DNA from: Diabrotica undecimpunctata
Lineage: Eukaryota; Arthropoda; Insecta; Coleoptera; Chrysomelidae
Length of the DNA: 64,000 nt
Direction: 5' to 3'
Assembly (NCBI RefSeq): GCF_040954645.1
Contig: NC_092804.1
Coordinates: forward strand, 148,189,108 to 148,253,107
The notes under the pieces were generated by a model, which made no database searches, was not told the DNA's origin, and saw only the letters and a list, made by a program, of their open reading frames with translations. A program made the position numbers and the translations under genes. Shown here piece by piece: positions 20,912-31,681 of this stretch. The first letter of the stretch is position 1, and every line of letters begins with the position of its first letter.

Positions 20912-22400
20912 ATGAATGTTAATCTACGGACAAGAAAAATTTTAAAAATGTGTAACACTGACGATTACAGTAATGGTAAGTGATAAGATAAATTTAAAAC
21001 ATTACACTAAAATGTAATACTCGCGATTTTGAGGTTACATTTTGTGGCGTGGCTAATAATACGACCGGTGTTAATTTTACTTAAGTAATTTGTTGTACCA
21101 AAATTACATTTGAATATTACTTATATTACTAACCTTCATCGTTTTCTTACAGAGTCGACCTCAGTCAGAGATAATGAAATCATAGGAAATATAGATTTAA
21201 GTGATCCAGAACCGTTTGAAGATAGTGGTGATGAATATGTACCAACAGATTCTGATAATGACACTGACGAAAACCAAGTAGGGCAGTTTGAAGATGTTAA
21301 CAAAATAACTGTAGTAGATAGCAATCCACAATTGAGTGGTCCTGCTGAAAATCAATCACGCAGAGGAAGAAAGAAATACTAGATGAACCTACAAGGAAAC
21401 GAAAGCGGAATCCTTCAAAGTGAATAAGAAATGTAAGAAAATCGTTAAAAACTCAAGGTAGAGCGTACACGTCAGTCTGTGGAAACAAAACAATACCTGC
21501 TAAGCAGCTGAAGGCAGCCTGCATATGCAAAAAAAAGTGCAGTGAAAAATTTACTCAGGAGGAACGACAAAGACTTTTCACTGGATTTTATCAGTTGTGT
21601 AGCTCTGGACAAAACCAGTTAATAGCAAATTCCATAGAAGAAGAGGAAAAGAAGCTCCAACGATTAAGAAGTAATGATGGTAATCAAAGTAGGTGAAAGT
21701 TTACTAGAAAATATTTTTTATCACAAAACAGTGGTAAGAAAATTGAAGTGTGTCAAAACATATTTTTAAATACATTTGACATAAGTTTGAAGAAAGCGAG
21801 AGTAATTGTTGAAAAGAAACGGTCTACCGGAGGTTTATGTCCGGAAGATGGACGTGGAAAACATAGAAAGTAATCTAAGGTTCCAGAAAATGATAAACTC
21901 TTGATAAGAGAACACATAAACCAATTCCCGGCTTACCAAAGTCACTACTCGCGCTCCCATACGCACAAGAAGTACTTGTCATCCGACCTATCTATTGCTG
22001 AAATGTACCGACTGTATGTCAATTATTGTAAAGACAGAAATATTCAACCGCAAAATGCCTGGATGTATAGAAAAGTATTTGTTGAGGAATTCAACCTCTC
22101 TTTTCATAAGCCTAAAAATGATACGTGTGCAAAATGCGACAAGTTTGAGATGCAGTTAAAATGTTGTAACAGTGAGACAATACGAACGTCAATCGAAGAA
22201 AAAAAACAGTCCATTTACAGTTAGCTGAGTCCGCCTACGAGTCAAAACGAAGAGATAAAGAAAAATGCAATAATCCAGGTTACGTTACCATTTCCTTCGA
22301 TTTACAAAAATGCTTGCCTACTCCCTACCTCAGAAGTGGTTTAAGTTTGGGTTATTCAATCAACGATAAAAGTTACTCATTTGTATAAAAGTCCGAAATT
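20912..22400 (+). pseudogene. Relic of a spliced gene of an unnamed insect (probably transposon-derived) family
   Basis: Exon 1 (20912-20975) begins at an ATG and reads MNVNLRTRKILKMCNTDDYS. An intron with GTAAGT...TTCTTACAG ends (20976-21152) joins in phase 1 to exon 2, which gives ESTSVRDNEIIGNIDLSDPE and an acidic stretch (GDEYVPTDSDNDTDE). Further frames give KRKRNPSK, GRAYTSVCG, a Cys cluster CICKKKC, KFTQEERQRLFTGFYQL, then YRLYVNYCKDRNIQPQN and FHKPKNDTCAKCDKFE (21901-22224), and SFDLQKCLPTPYL near 22310. I have seen this arrangement in multicopy insect proteins but cannot name a family or function. At least four stops or frameshifts make this copy dead, and it ends abruptly after the CLPTPYL motif. 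Confidence 0.6.
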
Positions 22401-22897
22401 TGGTAATGTTGTTAACTAAAAAGGTAGATGGTGCTCACCATTGGGTGTAGCTCTCACTGTTTCATTATTTCTATATCTTTATACTTATTGTTTATTGTTA
22501 TATTGATAACATATTGCAATAAATAAAGGAAGTTAAACAAAATGTATGAACTATTATAACCAACTCTCAGTTGAATTTTGATAGAAGTTAATAGTGAGAA
22601 TGCCACACGATGACATGCCAATAAATTTAAGTAAAAAAATGAATAGGAACAAATACACCATTTAAAAACTAAATTAGAATGCCATTGAGATCGCTATAAT
22701 ATCTGATAATTAAGTAGTCATCAAAGCATTTAAATCAAACCAGTTCCAATGCTTTATGGAAATAAAGCATAAGACTCCATATGCAATACTGGGCATCTAG
22801 CCTATTCAAATACGTTTTCAATTTTTGATTTATGTTGTTAACTATATTTTAATAATCGATTTTTATTTAAACCAGAGTGAATTCCCCAGCGGACGCC
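22401..22897. other. Unassigned AT-rich sequence
   Basis: No feature recognised. The last 25 bases before 22898 (GGCGTCC-like on the minus strand) may be a primer-binding region of the LTR element listed next. Confidence 0.3.
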
Positions 22898-23341
22898 TGT
22901 AAAAGAAAGATTATTATTACTAACAACAAAAATGGAATATGCGAATTCAATCGCACGCAGACTTATACTCGCTTCCACCTCAATCCGGCGGAAGCGCCAA
23001 ACGCACTCGCAATCGAAATATTCGGTTGTGCAGATCCACGCTATACTTTGAGTCAGAGTTGAATGTAACGTTCGATTGCACGATACCCACGGGTTCTGCT
23101 TGATTGATTACAGAGTATAATCCTCACTACGGAAGTCTCTCTGTCCGGGTCGCCTCTCAGGTTCAATACACTAGCAAGCCAGGGAGCCTAGAGCGTTAGC
23201 CACAAGACTCCTTTCATTCCGCGAATCGCTCGCCTTAAATAGCCGCTCCCTACCCCACCTCGTCGTCTCGTCGTGGAAATGGATGCGTGATTATCGACAC
23301 TCCCACGGTTCGAACTGTTGAACGTTCAGCACATCGTTACA
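22898..23341 (-). repeat. Candidate LTR of a retrotransposon
   Basis: A 444-bp segment far more GC-rich than its flanks. On the minus strand it begins TGTAACGATG and ends TTTTACA, the usual TG...CA limits, with a TATA-like CTATTTAAGG about 110 bp in. Immediately after the end comes GGCGTCCGCTGGGGAATTC, which resembles a primer-binding region. No gag or pol remains to the left, and the outside flank offers no paired target duplication. So this is either a solo LTR plus a few internal bases or a truncated element. The superfamily is not determinable. Confidence 0.5.
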
Positions 23342-23779
23342 TATATTGTAATTCTACACTTATATAGTGTCCTAGGTTAAAAACATTTTGAAGTTTCATT
23401 ATGTGTGTTAATATTACATTTCGCAGAGATAGAAGCCTCTGTTTTTTCAAAGTACTCTATATATATTATTGGATGCTTAAATAGTAAACGCGTTGTAACT
23501 TAATTAACCCTCTGGTTCTACTCACAGATGTAAATCAGTAAGTATTTGCGGTACCTAGACTTCAGTTGCCAAGCATTTTCATGTCAAGTCTTTTAGTGGT
23601 TGACGACTGTCCCCCCCGCCACTAACCATGTTCTTAAATTTGTCAAAGTAAGTTTTTGATTTTGGTTAACTAACTATACTAATTTTTTAGCACATAATAA
23701 TAGTACTTACGAATCCTGATTTATAATGAGATTAACTCGTGATTTTTTATCGGATCTCACTTTTTTAGAACAAAATGTA

Positions 23780-26700
23780 GAATTCGAAGAGGCGTAAAGT
23801 TGAAAGAAGTAACGATCCTGACATTTAGTTAAAATGGTTCGAGGAGTTAAGTGATAACAAGAATGGACCTAATACTGACGACGCGAAAGTAATTTTAGAA
23901 AATAAGACCACGTGACTGAAAGTGAACATAATACAGCTTCCGAACAAGAAGCAGATGAAACTGACAGAAGTGATACTAGTGAAAGTGAAAGTGAAGAAAT
24001 TGAAAATCGAGCGGAAGAGTATTATACAGAAAAAGATGGAACAACGTGGAAGAAAAGAGGCCCTGTAAAAAACGTACAAACTCGTGCACATGACATAATA
24101 AAATGGCATTTGTCAGGACCAAAAGATATTGCTCGAAAAGAAAAGACTGAAATTGACATCTGTAGTCTCTTTTTTGATGAGATAGTAATAAACACAATAG
24201 TTCATTGCACTAATATTTATATAGATAGAATCCGTAACAATTTCCAACGAGATCGAGATACACAATATACAGATTCAACGGAAATTCAAGTATTTATTGG
24301 TTTATTGTTTCTCATAGATTCTTTGCGATCATTCAGAAAAAACTTACACAGTTTCTGGAATAATTCAAAGAGAAATAGTCTACAATCTTGCAACTAATTC
24401 ATGAGTAAATTCAGATTTCACTTCTTGATACGATGCTTACGGTTTGGCAGTGTAATTAATATAGATAAGCGAAAAGCCACTGACAAATTGGCACCTATTA
24501 GAGATGTGCTAAAATTACTTTTAAACAATTTTGAAGCTTACTTTTTACCAAGTTAGTACCTCACAGTCGACGAATAACTTCTAGCATTTAAAGGAAAATG
24601 CAGCTTTAAGCAGTACCTATTAAGTAGGCCGGCTAAATACGGCCTAAAAGTATTTGCTTTAACTGACACTAGAACATCTTTCACGTTTAATTGGGAAGCC
24701 CATGTTGAAGCTGGAAAGTCCTTATCAAGTAAGCAACTCGGGAGAAGAAGTTGTGTTGCGTTTAGATGAACCAGTATCTGGATCTAATCGAAATATTACA
24801 GGCGATAACTGGTTCACCATTATTCCTTTGGCGAAAATGCTTTTTACAGAAAAAAATTAACTTATGTAAAAACGATAAGAAATAATAAACGGAAAATATC
24901 AAAGGAATTCCTTCCAATAAAAAATAGAGTAAAGCATTCCTTTGTATTCGGTTTTCACGAATGCTGCGTTTTGGTGTCATATTGTTCAAAAAATAACAAG
25001 GCTGTACTAGTTTTATCTACATTCCATTTTACCGTTGATACAGATGAGTCTACTAAAAATAAAAATAAACCTGAGGTCGTGACTTTTTATTATATGACCA
25101 AAGTTGGCGTCGACGTGGTTAACCAGCTTTGTCAATACAATAATATTGCCCGCAACACTAGACGTTGGCCGATAGTACTGTTTTACAATCTGGTAAACAT
25201 TTCCGTAATAAATGTTCTTTGCATTTACAAAAATATCACTATGAATGAGAAGGTATTGCGTGTTCTGTCTTTGCAAAACCTGAGTTGAGAATTAATCAAA
25301 CCTAAAATAGAACGAAAGTGTCAAAACCCAAACATCTCAAATCAGCTATGACAACGTACAAAACTGCTGCTTGGTATTGAGGAAGGTGAGCAGCAAGCCG
25401 AAACTAGAACCAAATCCTGAGGAAGAGGTTATATATGTGGAAGGGTTCGAGATAAAACCACCAAAAAATTTTGTTCCAAATGTGTAACGAAAATATTTTG
25501 GAGTATTATTATTAGGGGTAGAAGATTGGGGAATAGAAACTATGGGGGTGAAGATAGGGTAAGCAAAATAAACGTTACTTGTGCAAACGGCACTCAGGGT
25601 TTGTTAGGAGAGCTGGGGTCGTGGATAAGTAAAAAATATCAAGAGGTTTGGATTGGGGCAACTACAAAAATATGAAACAAACGGTCATGAATCTCTTGGG
25701 TCAAAATAAAAAGAAACAGGAAACACCTCTAGTTATTTATAAAGAGCGCCACTTCAAGGTGCCTAATTATAACTATAACAACAACTAGTTTTAACTAGGG
25801 AAATAATTATCAGAAATGCAAAACACATCTTTCTCAAATAAAACTCAAAAAAGGGTTAGTTAAAAAAATAAACAAATGTTAAGAAACAAAATTTAACATT
25901 TATTTTTGTGTCACCACAAACAGTTACAAAATAGACAATATAAAAACACTATATTAATGGTCAGAATTTAAAAAAAAATACAGAAAAAACTTACATGTCA
26001 TCCGTTTACAAACTCTAGGAGTTGGAGATACTACATAAATTTACAAGTGTTACCGCATAGAGATTAACCTTTTTTTTTAAACAAACAAAACAAATAAATA
26101 TCGAAAATAATAAAGCTAGCTGTCATAAACATTTAATTTTAAAAACTGAAAAGAAATAAAATAACAGCTAAAGTCAAAACCCAAAATTTACAATATTAAA
26201 TATTACTATTTTTTAAATTTTAATGAAAGCAATTATTGTTAAAAAAAATGTCTGTCTTTACTTTAAAATTTGATCAAAAAGTTACTTGGATTTTTCACTA
26301 GCAAACTGCACTAAAATTTCTGGAACCAGACGCCAGTGGAACCTCCGAAACCATAAAACTGGGGGTAGACCTGGACTTCACTCTCTATGCAGCGAACACA
26401 CGAACAAATCCATCTTCATACTGCCAAAAAGCCTTGGATGACAACCAGGGAGAAACAAAACGAGGATGGAAACGACGATTCTTCCAATCCTCACTCAAAA
26501 CATTAACTGAACCATTAACTGCTACAAACTACTTTTCCCTGCTACATATTTCCATAAAAAGGGGGCAAAAACAGAAAACCACAAATTCGACGGATGAATT
26601 TGGACATGACGCTGGAGATCACCGCAAAGTGCTAAAATTGTCTTTAAAAATTGATCGCATAAGTTAGAACAGACAAAGCACTTTGGGTATAAACAAAACA

Positions 26701-27062
26701 TAACGAAAATTAAGACGTAGATTATTAATTTGAAAACGTAGTACATCGGGCGGCTTAAATCAAAGAATATCGAGCAAAATACGCAGCTGCGAAATAAATA
26801 AATAACTTTAAAATGGTTTATATTAACTCGAGCCGACCTAAGAAGGAATTGAAAATACTTTTTGCGTATTTTAACTTGTACGATAGGAAACTGAAATGCA
26901 TTAAAAATACTCTTTGATTTTTCAAACATAAATGAGGGTATTTCAATTTATCCCATATACGAGGGGATTCCAATATATTTACAAATGCTACAAATGTGGA
27001 AAATGTATTTGTGGTGACCATTTAAAAGAAATCTGTATTAACTGCTATCAAAATGAGGTTAT
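23780..27062 (+). pseudogene. piggyBac-3 transposase, split in its Cys-rich domain
   Basis: Acidic N-terminus TESEHNTASEQEADETDRSD and GPKDIARKEKTEIDICSLFF, then EIQVFIGLLFLIDSLRSF (23912-24397). Next, with stops, LTVDE.LLAFKGKCSFKQYL and KYGLKVFALTDTR (first catalytic Asp present), ITGDNWFTIIPLAKMLF (second Asp present), and LVSYCSKNNKAVLVLST with TKVGVDVVNQLCQYNNIARN (24971-25288; second Asp of GVDxxD is Asn). The tail YICGRVRDKTTKKFCSKC at about 25425-25482 is cut by the insert and resumes at 26996 as GKCICGDHLKEICINCYQNE before a stop at 27060. Several stops, so inactive. Confidence 0.88.
25485..26990. mobile_element. Unclassified 1.5-kb insertion inside piggyBac-3
   Basis: Its limits are defined by the interrupted zinc-binding protein sequence and by an 8-bp direct repeat CAAATGTG at 25477-25484 and 26991-26998. 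The ends show weak inverted similarity (TAACGAAAATATTTTGGAG against TAGCATTTGTAAATATATTGGA, reading inward). No transposase or RT is recognisable. The interior has a GC-richer patch (26310-26520) whose frame at 26434-26667 matches nothing I know. An 8-bp duplication fits hAT or P-like elements, so a non-autonomous member is possible. Confidence 0.6.
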
Positions 27063-27217
27063 GTAAATGTATTATTGTTTGTGTACTGTACAGTACTGAT
27101 TATATTTCCATATAAAATAAACTAAAAGTAAAGAAAATGGCAAATAAAAAATTTATGACATTTTCCCCCACGCCACTATATATGTCATTCTTAGTCACGC
27201 CACTAACGGAGGGTTAA

Positions 27218-27902
27218 AACTTTAATTTATCTCACATTTACTTAACCCATTTTAACAGTAGCTTTCCCAAAAGGTAAAAGAAAACTCAACAAATGAATAT
27301 TTACAACACATTTTTAACGAGTTTTATTAAAAAACTGTGCTATAGCCAGACCAACTTGCTTTAAAAACTTCGGCTTTTTGAAGTCATATAAATATTTAAC
27401 ATTTCTCATATACAGTACCCATTTTAACCAACATATTTGAGATCGTACATTTTCTCCTCTCATGAATACTTCGACATTATTTAGCGAAAATTTATACCTT
27501 TGAAAACCTTCGTTTTCCTCTGTAGTGGCCTAATTTGGATTTGAATAATTTCCGCTCTAGAACGGCTGTACCACTTTATATTTCCCAGCAATTGAGTTTT
27601 TGAGAAACATTTTAAATCGTAATATTTAAATTGCATATTATAGATTATATTAATCCTGGTTTTCCTATTTTTTTATTTGTATATATGAATCGAGAACATG
27701 TTTTTTTTAATATTTATTGAAACATACACTTCGTGAATTGTAGCAACGAAAATCAAACAATTTAAACAAATTTAATTCCAAACAATATAAATATGTATTT
27801 TACGTATTTCTATAAAACATTAAATAATAAATATCGATGTTTTTATTAATGTAGAATAATATGTATACAGGTAAACCCATTCCGCTAAAATTCTTTTTAA
27901 AT
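27218..27902. other. Unassigned AT-rich sequence
   Basis: No feature recognised between piggyBac-3 and piggyBac-4. Confidence 0.3.
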
Positions 27903-28012
27903 TTAACGTATCATGACCAGGCGTAACATATATGTAACGTTTGTAGACCCGTACACAATTCTCTTGTGCGACTTTAGTTAGGCTATTACCAGGTAGATGG
28001 TAGGTGTGATAT

Positions 28013-30139
28013 CTTCTTCTTCTTCTTCAAGTGGCATCTCCGCGGCGGAGGTCGGCAATCATCATAGCTATTCGGACTTTTGAGACGGCTGCTCTAAAAA
28101 GTTCGTTTGATGTACATCCGTACCACTCTCTCAGGTTGCGCAGCCATGACATTCTACGCCTCCCTATGCTTCTCTTTCCTTGGATCTTTCCCTGCATAAT
28201 CAGTTGGAGCAAGGTGTATTTCTCTCCACGTGTAATATGTCCGAGATATTCTAATTTTCTTGTTTTTATTGAATTTAAAATTTCCATTTCTTTGTTCATT
28301 CTTCCCAGAACCTCTTTGTTTGTAACGTGTTCTGTCCATGATATTTTCAGAATTCTTCTGTACACCCACAGCTCAAATGATTCCAGTTTTTTCATTGATG
28401 TCGCATTCAAGGTCCAAGATTCCATTCCATAAAATAAAGTCGAAAAAACAGCACCTCGCCAACCTAACTCTTAGTTCCAGTTTTAAATCCCTGGTACATA
28501 GAACTCTTCTCATTTTGTTGAAATTTGCTCTAGCCTTTTCTATTCTTATTTTTATCTCCTGATTGTAATCATTTGTGGAGTTAATCATTGTTCCCAGGTA
28601 TGCATATTTGTCCACTTGTTCGACGTTGGTTTTGTTTATTAGAAGACTCTCGTTATTCCTTTGAGTTTTCGATATTCTCATAAATTTCGTCTGCTTGACA
28701 TTCATTGTTAGACCATACTCTTTTCCATACTCTTCTATTCTGGTCACCAGTCTCTGAAGATCTTCAATGTTTTCGGCTAAAATCACAGTGTCGTCCGCAT
28801 ATCTAATGTTGTTAATGGGAACTCCATTTACCTTTATTCCGACTGTTTCACCCTCAAGAGCTTTTTTCAGGACCTCTTCGGAGTAGGCATTGAAAAGAAT
28901 TGGCGACAATGCGCATCCCTGTCTTACTACACATCTAATTTCAATTTCTTCTGACAGCTGTTCGTTAACACGTACTTTTGCTCGCTGTTTATAGTATAAA
29001 TTTGATATGATCCTGAGGTCGATGTAGTCAATCTTCTTTGATTTCAGGACATTCATTAAATGTTTGTGTCGTACTTTATCGAATGCTTTATTATAGTCAA
29101 TAAAACATGCGTATATATCTTGATTGACGTCCAGGCATCTTTGTATTAGTATATTAAGTAAAAATAAGCTTCACGTGTTCCTAGGCCTTTGCGAAAACCA
29201 AATTGTGTATTATTAACGTTTATGTCCAGTTTGTGATATATTCGGTTATGGATGACTTTAAGTAGTAACTTTAGCGTATGAGACATTAAGCTAATGGTGC
29301 GGTAATCGCTGCATTCTCTTGCGTTTTTCTTTTTAGGGAGACAAATAAAAATAGACGTTAACCACTCTTTGGGTGTTACGCCCGAACTATAAATTTGGTT
29401 CAAGAGTGTCACTAAAACATCAATGTGCTTCTCATTTAGAATTTTTAGGATTTCTATAGGAAGCATATCAGGTCCAGGGCTTTTCTCGCTCTTCATTGTT
29501 TTAAATGCGTGCAATATTTCTTCTTTTGTAATATATGGAACTATTTCTTCTGACGTAAGTTCTATGTGCTCCAGATCTCCTCTTTCATCATCGAACAATT
29601 CATCGATATATTCTGCCCATCTATGTATTTTCTAGTCCGTATGTGTTATAGCCGTATCGTATCTATCCAGAATTGCACAAGTGGGATTTTGTTTTCTTAG
29701 TCCTGCCAGTTCTTTGACTTTCTTGTGTAGGTTAAACAGATCATATTTATTTTGAAGGTCTTCGATCTCTTTGCATTGCTCTTCAAAGTATTTTTCTTCT
29801 GCCTGCTTTATCGTCTTTCTAATATCGTGGTTTATTTCTCTGTATTTATTGTTATCCTTGTTTTTAAATTGTCTCCGTTGTTCCATCATATTGAGTATCT
29901 CGTCATTTATCCATTCCTCTTTTCTTCTTGAGGAAGTCTTTAGCATTTCTTTACAGGGTTCCAGTAGACAATCTTTTAGTCGATTCCAGTACTCGTCAAT
30001 ATCATTGGTGTTTGTGTTCAATTTGTTGCAGTTCACATGCAGTTCATGTTGGAGGCGTTCTTTTACTTTAGGTTCTTTAAGTTTTCTTGTGTCTATTGTA
30101 GGGATTCTTTGATGTCTTTTAGACATCAAAGGTGTGACT
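28013..30139 (-). mobile_element. (GAA)n-tailed non-LTR retrotransposon nested in piggyBac-4
   Basis: Flanked by a 12-bp duplication TAGGTGTGATAT (28001-28012 and 30140-30151). The 3' end on the minus strand is a GAAGAAGAAGAAGA tail. It is 5'-truncated just past the endonuclease domain. Same family group as 33923-34214, 37932-40302, 43540-45062 and 58736-62765. Confidence 0.95.
28027..30129 (-). pseudogene. ORF2 reverse transcriptase of the nested (GAA)n-tailed element
   Basis: Blocks on the minus strand: linker with RRKEEWINDEILNMMEQRRQ (29632-30129); RT start PYITKEEILHAFKTMKSEKS, KEWLTSIFICLPKKKNARE and QFGFRKGLGTREA (29146-29598); RT core RQGCALSPILFNAYSEEVL and NNIRYADDTVILAENIEDL (28373-29056); C-terminus RKLEYLGHITRGEKYTLLQL, GKRSIGRRRMSWLRNLREW and ELFRAAVSKVRIAMMIADL (28027-28425). 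The YADD catalytic box is intact. At least three frame breaks are present, including one between the IY/RD segment at about 29150-29060. An intact member of the group is seen at 37933-40293. Confidence 0.93.
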
Positions 30140-30613
30140 TAGGTGTGATATATCAGTTGTCAAAAGCTACTTTTGTCGTTAGAAGTAAGCTGTGTGTAAT
30201 AACTTTGAATATATTGTTTGTTTTATGTGAATTATTTTTGGTGCATACGGTTGATTCGATGAAAACCGAAGTACGATTTAAGTAAGTATTAAAAAACCAA
30301 TTCCTTTTTCACTTATGCAACAATATGCATTTGTTTAGCTAATAGTTCTGTTTAGATGTTAGGTTAGGTATTTTCCAAAACTAATGTTATTAGGCTTACG
30401 CAAAACCGGTGTTTCGTTTGTGTTACAAATATGTAACGTTAGGTTATTATAAAACCAAAAAATGCTTACAGTATAGGTTGATGATTTTATTTTTATTTGT
30501 CAGTATATATGGTTAAAACAGATATAAAAAAGAAAATTAGAGTTGTTTATTGACAATTTTGATCTCATTTTTTGTTTTAATTTCAAAAGGAATTAGACCC
30601 TTCAGGATATTAG

Positions 30614-31480
30614 AAATGGCTTACATTGATTACACAGAAAGGAGATATTCATAGAACCATCGGAAAGTCATATTTTGACAAACGAATATTCTGCAAACGA
30701 AGATACTATACGAACTGTGGATAAATTCATTATCAAGCCGGCATTTGAGAGTACAAGTCGAAATTAAATTCCAACATTCAACAAGAATTGTTTCCCACTC
30801 TACTTTAGATAAACCAACTAGCAGTGGATCTGATGAGAATATAACCATGGAGCAAGTAATAAAAAAGCGTGAGCAAATATTAACATTTATACTGCCAGAT
30901 AAAACAAAACTCAAAAATAGTATAAAAATGAGCCTTAGATGGGGATCTTATAGATAATCACGCCATACCTTTTAAATCGCCAAGTTAAGAAAAATATCAT
31001 GAAATGTCTTGTGTGGATATGTTTGAAGAATTTATTAATAATAACATAATTAATTTACTACAAATTAAATCAATTAAATATGCTTAAACATTGCTTATTA
31101 TCGAATTGATATTAGGTCTAAAAAATGGTGGTCGAGCATATATACATAGGTATTGCTCTTAGATACAGCTATAAACAACTTTTGGATTTTAAATAGAAAC
31201 TACCACAACATATCTAAGTCAGAGTATCGCAGAACTATAGCACGGACTTAAAAATGTACCAAGATCGGTCTAAAGGAGGTGGAAGGCCGTCTATTTCAAG
31301 GTCCAGTACTTATTTCAATAGAATTTTAGACGAACTTTGCTATGATGGAATAAACCATCTCCTAACTACCATTTCCGACAATAAGCGGATATGTTGTGTT
31401 AGAGAAGATTGTTCTTCCAGTACGAGAATCATGTTTGTTGCACATGATGCTCGTACTGGAATGTGATATTGGCATTTGTT
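30614..31480 (+). pseudogene. piggyBac-4 transposase, N- and C-terminal remnants
   Basis: N-terminal piece: after an ATG near 30615, frames give EPSESHILTNEYSANEDT and LRVQVEIKFQHSTRI, then TSSGSDENIT, typical of the acidic leader of PGBD-like transposases. C-terminal piece: IDIRSKKWWSSIYT near 31110, then SRSSTYFNRILDELCYDGI and NKRICCVREDCSSSTRI (31254-31466), the end of the DDE domain and the start of the Cys-rich tail. Everything carrying the catalytic Asp residues has been deleted. Not functional. Confidence 0.7.
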
Positions 31481-31558
31481 TATAATGTAACATAATATTT
31501 CATACAAACTGTTATTAAGGTCTACATAATATCCTATTGTTACATATATGTAGCATAT

Positions 31559-31658
31559 TTTTTTTGTAGTAAAACGAGATTTTTTTAAAGTACTATTTTA
31601 CCCAAATAATAATTAATCCAAAAATATAAATATATATGTTTTTACTACAAAAAAAAAT
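31559..31658. mobile_element. Short inverted-repeat element (MITE-like) in the piggyBac-4 right end
   Basis: Outer arms TTTTTTTTGTAGTAAAA and TTTTTACTACAAAAAAAAA are complementary. The 100-bp unit separates the two halves of the piggyBac-4 right terminal repeat, so it is an insertion. No coding capacity. Confidence 0.6.
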
Positions 31659-31681
31659 TAATTCTGGTCATAATAGGTTAT

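Larger units (their letters stand above)
23508..27213 (+). mobile_element. piggyBac-3, with a nested 1.5-kb insert
   Basis: TTAA at 23504-23507 and at 27214-27217. End sequences are CCCTCTGGTT on the left and, inverted on the right, CCCTCCGTTAG. The match is weak beyond the first seven bases, but copies of GCCACTAAC occur near both ends. The transposase fills the interior. Without the insertion at 25485-26990, the length is about 2.2 kb. The termini are less certain than for piggyBac-1, -2 and -6. Confidence 0.65.
27907..31677 (+). mobile_element. piggyBac-4, internally deleted, with two nested elements
   Basis: The left end follows TTAA (27903-27906): CGTATCATGACCAGGCGTAAC then ATATATGTAACG. 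The right end is the inverted counterpart, GTTACATATATGTAGC at about 31535-31553 and CTGGTCATAATAG at 31664-31676, followed by TTAT where TTAA is expected. The right terminal repeat is itself split by a small inverted-repeat element (31559-31658). A 2.1-kb retrotransposon occupies 28013-30139. Net length is only about 1.5 kb, so much of the transposase is gone. Confidence 0.7.

Noticed and set aside
22877..23062. 61-codon open frame in the GC-rich segment
   Set aside because: Short, no similarity, and it falls across the candidate LTR boundary.
28031..28432. 133-codon plus-strand open frame
   Set aside because: Exact antisense of the ORF2 C-terminus at 28027-28425, which has clear family motifs.
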